From Chrysopilus asiliformis (Eukaryota > Arthropoda > Insecta > Diptera > Rhagionidae), in assembly GCA_964034945.1 (NCBI GenBank), contig CAXIUK010000026.1:1-64000 (forward strand): a DNA stretch of 64,000 bases. The letters are read 5' to 3'. The translations under genes and the position numbers were made by a program. Positions 58,301 to 64,000 of the stretch are shown here, in pieces. Below the pieces are notes generated by a model. It saw only the letters and a program-made list of their open reading frames with translations. It ran no database searches and was not told where the DNA came from. How positions within the stretch are numbered: position 1 is the stretch's first letter; every line of letters starts with the position of its first letter.

Positions 58301-61300
58301 AGACTGACAGACTGACAGACTGACAGACTGACAGACTGACAGACTGACAGACTGACAGACTGACAGACTGACAGACTGACAGACTGACAGACTGACAGAC
58401 TGACAGACTGACAGACTGACAGACTGACAGACTGACAGACTGACAGACTGACAGACTGACAGACTGACAGACTGACAGACTGACAGACTGACAGACTGAC
58501 AGACTGACAGACTGACAGACTGACAGACTGACAGACTGACAGACTGACAGACTGACAGACTGACAGACTGACAGACTGACAGACTGACAGACTGACAGAC
58601 TGACAGACTGACAGACTGACAGACTGACAGACTGACAGACTGACAGACTGACAGACTGACAGACTGACAGACTGACAGACTGACAGACTGACAGACTGAC
58701 AGACTGACAGACTGACAGACTGACAGACTGACAGACTGACAGACTGACAGACTGACAGACTGACAGACTGACAGACTGACAGACTGACAGACTGACAGAC
58801 TGACAGACTGACAGACTGACAGACTGACAGACTGACAGACTGACAGACTGACAGACTGACAGACTGACAGACTGACAGACTGACAGACTGACAGACTGAC
58901 AGACTGACAGACTGACAGACTGACAGACTGACAGACTGACAGACTGACAGACTGACAGACTGACAGACTGACAGACTGACAGACTGACAGACTGACAGAC
59001 TGACAGACTGACAGACTGACAGACTGACAGACTGACAGACTGACAGACTGACAGACTGACAGACTGACAGACTGACAGACTGACAGACTGACAGACTGAC
59101 AGACTGACAGACTGACAGACTGACAGACTGACAGACTGACAGACTGACAGACTGACAGACTGACAGACTGACAGACTGACAGACTGACAGACTGACAGAC
59201 TGACAGACTGACAGACTGACAGACTGACAGACTGACAGACTGACAGACTGACAGACTGACAGACTGACAGACTGACAGACTGACAGACTGACAGACTGAC
59301 AGACTGACAGACTGACAGACTGACAGACTGACAGACTGACAGACTGACAGACTGACAGACTGACAGACTGACAGACTGACAGACTGACAGACTGACAGAC
59401 TGACAGACTGACAGACTGACAGACTGACAGACTGACAGACTGACAGACTGACAGACTGACAGACTGACAGACTGACAGACTGACAGACTGACAGACTGAC
59501 AGACTGACAGACTGACAGACTGACAGACTGACAGACTGACAGACTGACAGACTGACAGACTGACAGACTGACAGACTGACAGACTGACAGACTGACAGAC
59601 TGACAGACTGACAGACTGACAGACTGACAGACTGACAGACTGACAGACTGACAGACTGACAGACTGACAGACTGACAGACTGACAGACTGACAGACTGAC
59701 AGACTGACAGACTGACAGACTGACAGACTGACAGACTGACAGACTGACAGACTGACAGACTGACAGACTGACAGACTGACAGACTGACAGACTGACAGAC
59801 TGACAGACTGACAGACTGACAGACTGACAGACTGACAGACTGACAGACTGACAGACTGACAGACTGACAGACTGACAGACTGACAGACTGACAGACTGAC
59901 AGACTGACAGACTGACAGACTGACAGACTGACAGACTGACAGACTGACAGACTGACAGACTGACAGACTGACAGACTGACAGACTGACAGACTGACAGAC
60001 TGACAGACTGACAGACTGACAGACTGACAGACTGACAGACTGACAGACTGACAGACTGACAGACTGACAGACTGACAGACTGACAGACTGACAGACTGAC
60101 AGACTGACAGACTGACAGACTGACAGACTGACAGACTGACAGACTGACAGACTGACAGACTGACAGACTGACAGACTGACAGACTGACAGACTGACAGAC
60201 TGACAGACTGACAGACTGACAGACTGACAGACTGACAGACTGACAGACTGACAGACTGACAGACTGACAGACTGACAGACTGACAGACTGACAGACTGAC
60301 AGACTGACAGACTGACAGACTGACAGACTGACAGACTGACAGACTGACAGACTGACAGACTGACAGACTGACAGACTGACAGACTGACAGACTGACAGAC
60401 TGACAGACTGACAGACTGACAGACTGACAGACTGACAGACTGACAGACTGACAGACTGACAGACTGACAGACTGACAGACTGACAGACTGACAGACTGAC
60501 AGACTGACAGACTGACAGACTGACAGACTGACAGACTGACAGACTGACAGACTGACAGACTGACAGACTGACAGACTGACAGACTGACAGACTGACAGAC
60601 TGACAGACTGACAGACTGACAGACTGACAGACTGACAGACTGACAGACTGACAGACTGACAGACTGACAGACTGACAGACTGACAGACTGACAGACTGAC
60701 AGACTGACAGACTGACAGACTGACAGACTGACAGACTGACAGACTGACAGACTGACAGACTGACAGACTGACAGACTGACAGACTGACAGACTGACAGAC
60801 TGACAGACTGACAGACTGACAGACTGACAGACTGACAGACTGACAGACTGACAGACTGACAGACTGACAGACTGACAGACTGACAGACTGACAGACTGAC
60901 AGACTGACAGACTGACAGACTGACAGACTGACAGACTGACAGACTGACAGACTGACAGACTGACAGACTGACAGACTGACAGACTGACAGACTGACAGAC
61001 TGACAGACTGACAGACTGACAGACTGACAGACTGACAGACTGACAGACTGACAGACTGACAGACTGACAGACTGACAGACTGACAGACTGACAGACTGAC
61101 AGACTGACAGACTGACAGACTGACAGACTGACAGACTGACAGACTGACAGACTGACAGACTGACAGACTGACAGACTGACAGACTGACAGACTGACAGAC
61201 TGACAGACTGACAGACTGACAGACTGACAGACTGACAGACTGACAGACTGACAGACTGACAGACTGACAGACTGACAGACTGACAGACTGACAGACTGAC

Positions 61301-64000
61301 AGACTGACAGACTGACAGACTGACAGACTGACAGACTGACAGACTGACAGACTGACAGACTGACAGACTGACAGACTGACAGACTGACAGACTGACAGAC
61401 TGACAGACTGACAGACTGACAGACTGACAGACTGACAGACTGACAGACTGACAGACTGACAGACTGACAGACTGACAGACTGACAGACTGACAGACTGAC
61501 AGACTGACAGACTGACAGACTGACAGACTGACAGACTGACAGACTGACAGACTGACAGACTGACAGACTGACAGACTGACAGACTGACAGACTGACAGAC
61601 TGACAGACTGACAGACTGACAGACTGACAGACTGACAGACTGACAGACTGACAGACTGACAGACTGACAGACTGACAGACTGACAGACTGACAGACTGAC
61701 AGACTGACAGACTGACAGACTGACAGACTGACAGACTGACAGACTGACAGACTGACAGACTGACAGACTGACAGACTGACAGACTGACAGACTGACAGAC
61801 TGACAGACTGACAGACTGACAGACTGACAGACTGACAGACTGACAGACTGACAGACTGACAGACTGACAGACTGACAGACTGACAGACTGACAGACTGAC
61901 AGACTGACAGACTGACAGACTGACAGACTGACAGACTGACAGACTGACAGACTGACAGACTGACAGACTGACAGACTGACAGACTGACAGACTGACAGAC
62001 TGACAGACTGACAGACTGACAGACTGACAGACTGACAGACTGACAGACTGACAGACTGACAGACTGACAGACTGACAGACTGACAGACTGACAGACTGAC
62101 AGACTGACAGACTGACAGACTGACAGACTGACAGACTGACAGACTGACAGACTGACAGACTGACAGACTGACAGACTGACAGACTGACAGACTGACAGAC
62201 TGACAGACTGACAGACTGACAGACTGACAGACTGACAGACTGACAGACTGACAGACTGACAGACTGACAGACTGACAGACTGACAGACTGACAGACTGAC
62301 AGACTGACAGACTGACAGACTGACAGACTGACAGACTGACAGACTGACAGACTGACAGACTGACAGACTGACAGACTGACAGACTGACAGACTGACAGAC
62401 TGACAGACTGACAGACTGACAGACTGACAGACTGACAGACTGACAGACTGACAGACTGACAGACTGACAGACTGACAGACTGACAGACTGACAGACTGAC
62501 AGACTGACAGACTGACAGACTGACAGACTGACAGACTGACAGACTGACAGACTGACAGACTGACAGACTGACAGACTGACAGACTGACAGACTGACAGAC
62601 TGACAGACTGACAGACTGACAGACTGACAGACTGACAGACTGACAGACTGACAGACTGACAGACTGACAGACTGACAGACTGACAGACTGACAGACTGAC
62701 AGACTGACAGACTGACAGACTGACAGACTGACAGACTGACAGACTGACAGACTGACAGACTGACAGACTGACAGACTGACAGACTGACAGACTGACAGAC
62801 TGACAGACTGACAGACTGACAGACTGACAGACTGACAGACTGACAGACTGACAGACTGACAGACTGACAGACTGACAGACTGACAGACTGACAGACTGAC
62901 AGACTGACAGACTGACAGACTGACAGACTGACAGACTGACAGACTGACAGACTGACAGACTGACAGACTGACAGACTGACAGACTGACAGACTGACAGAC
63001 TGACAGACTGACAGACTGACAGACTGACAGACTGACAGACTGACAGACTGACAGACTGACAGACTGACAGACTGACAGACTGACAGACTGACAGACTGAC
63101 AGACTGACAGACTGACAGACTGACAGACTGACAGACTGACAGACTGACAGACTGACAGACTGACAGACTGACAGACTGACAGACTGACAGACTGACAGAC
63201 TGACAGACTGACAGACTGACAGACTGACAGACTGACAGACTGACAGACTGACAGACTGACAGACTGACAGACTGACAGACTGACAGACTGACAGACTGAC
63301 AGACTGACAGACTGACAGACTGACAGACTGACAGACTGACAGACTGACAGACTGACAGACTGACAGACTGACAGACTGACAGACTGACAGACTGACAGAC
63401 TGACAGACTGACAGACTGACAGACTGACAGACTGACAGACTGACAGACTGACAGACTGACAGACTGACAGACTGACAGACTGACAGACTGACAGACTGAC
63501 AGACTGACAGACTGACAGACTGACAGACTGACAGACTGACAGACTGACAGACTGACAGACTGACAGACTGACAGACTGACAGACTGACAGACTGACAGAC
63601 TGACAGACTGACAGACTGACAGACTGACAGACTGACAGACTGACAGACTGACAGACTGACAGACTGACAGACTGACAGACTGACAGACTGACAGACTGAC
63701 AGACTGACAGACTGACAGACTGACAGACTGACAGACTGACAGACTGACAGACTGACAGACTGACAGACTGACAGACTGACAGACTGACAGACTGACAGAC
63801 TGACAGACTGACAGACTGACAGACTGACAGACTGACAGACTGACAGACTGACAGACTGACAGACTGACAGACTGACAGACTGACAGACTGACAGACTGAC
63901 AGACTGACAGACTGACAGACTGACAGACTGACAGACTGACAGACTGACAGACTGACAGACTGACAGACTGACAGACTGACAGACTGACAGACTGACAGAC
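55341..64000. repeat. Array 2: at least 8.66 kb of the octamer AGACTGAC
   Basis: About 1,080 units, running off the window end. I saw no variant unit in the whole stretch. Same unit, same orientation and same flanking element boundary as array 1. Confidence 0.97.

Noticed and set aside
55341..64000. Telomeric repeat
   Set aside because: The unit is neither TTAGG-like nor a known telomeric retrotransposon, and it begins inside a dispersed element.

Overview
The window looks like AT-rich, repeat-dominated DNA from an arthropod, most likely a dipteran fly. Reasons: one recognisable host gene, a pickpocket-type DEG/ENaC channel with 50-57 bp introns; many short dispersed elements resembling the INE-1/mini-me elements of flies, carrying a (GTCY)n tract next to an ATACCC...GGGTAT head; and Jockey-type, Penelope-type, hAT, Tc1/mariner, piggyBac and Harbinger elements. 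No bacterial or viral gene set, rRNA or clear tRNA gene was seen.

Layout. 1-7.8 kb: foldback repeats of one family, split by a 4.3 kb Helitron-like insertion that itself holds pogo-like and Tc1-like elements and a Helitron helicase remnant. 7.8-26.2 kb: a Helitron-like element (family C) whose internal GTC-type tract has grown into a 17.7 kb array of the octamer AGACTGAC. 26.2-31.9 kb: a broken LINE, family A elements and a MITE. 32.0-44.0 kb: the pickpocket-like gene, with four exons at 32.1-33.0 kb and a fifth at 43.9 kb. The 11 kb intron between them is filled with nested transposons: a 2 kb TIR element, a Penelope-like element with a target duplication, a 3.5 kb palindrome with 1 kb arms, a LINE, and another LINE interrupted by a hAT and a Harbinger element. 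46.4-54.6 kb: one decayed Jockey-type retrotransposon cut apart by a Tc1/mariner-superfamily element, a TTATTAATAA-type MITE, a hAT MITE and family C copies. 55.3 kb to the window end: a second AGACTGAC array, at least 8.66 kb, uniform by eye and starting at the same point of another family C element.

Main message. The two giant arrays are expansions of a short tract inside a Helitron-like element. A third copy at 52.7-53.5 kb keeps the short form (about 8 tetramers). The huge minus-strand open frames across the arrays are an arithmetic consequence of a stop-free 8-bp unit, not genes. Most mobile elements were delimited by inverted repeats plus matching target duplications, and several old reading frames rejoin when an insertion is removed, which gives a relative insertion order. 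All calls were made by reading the sequence; no database search was run.
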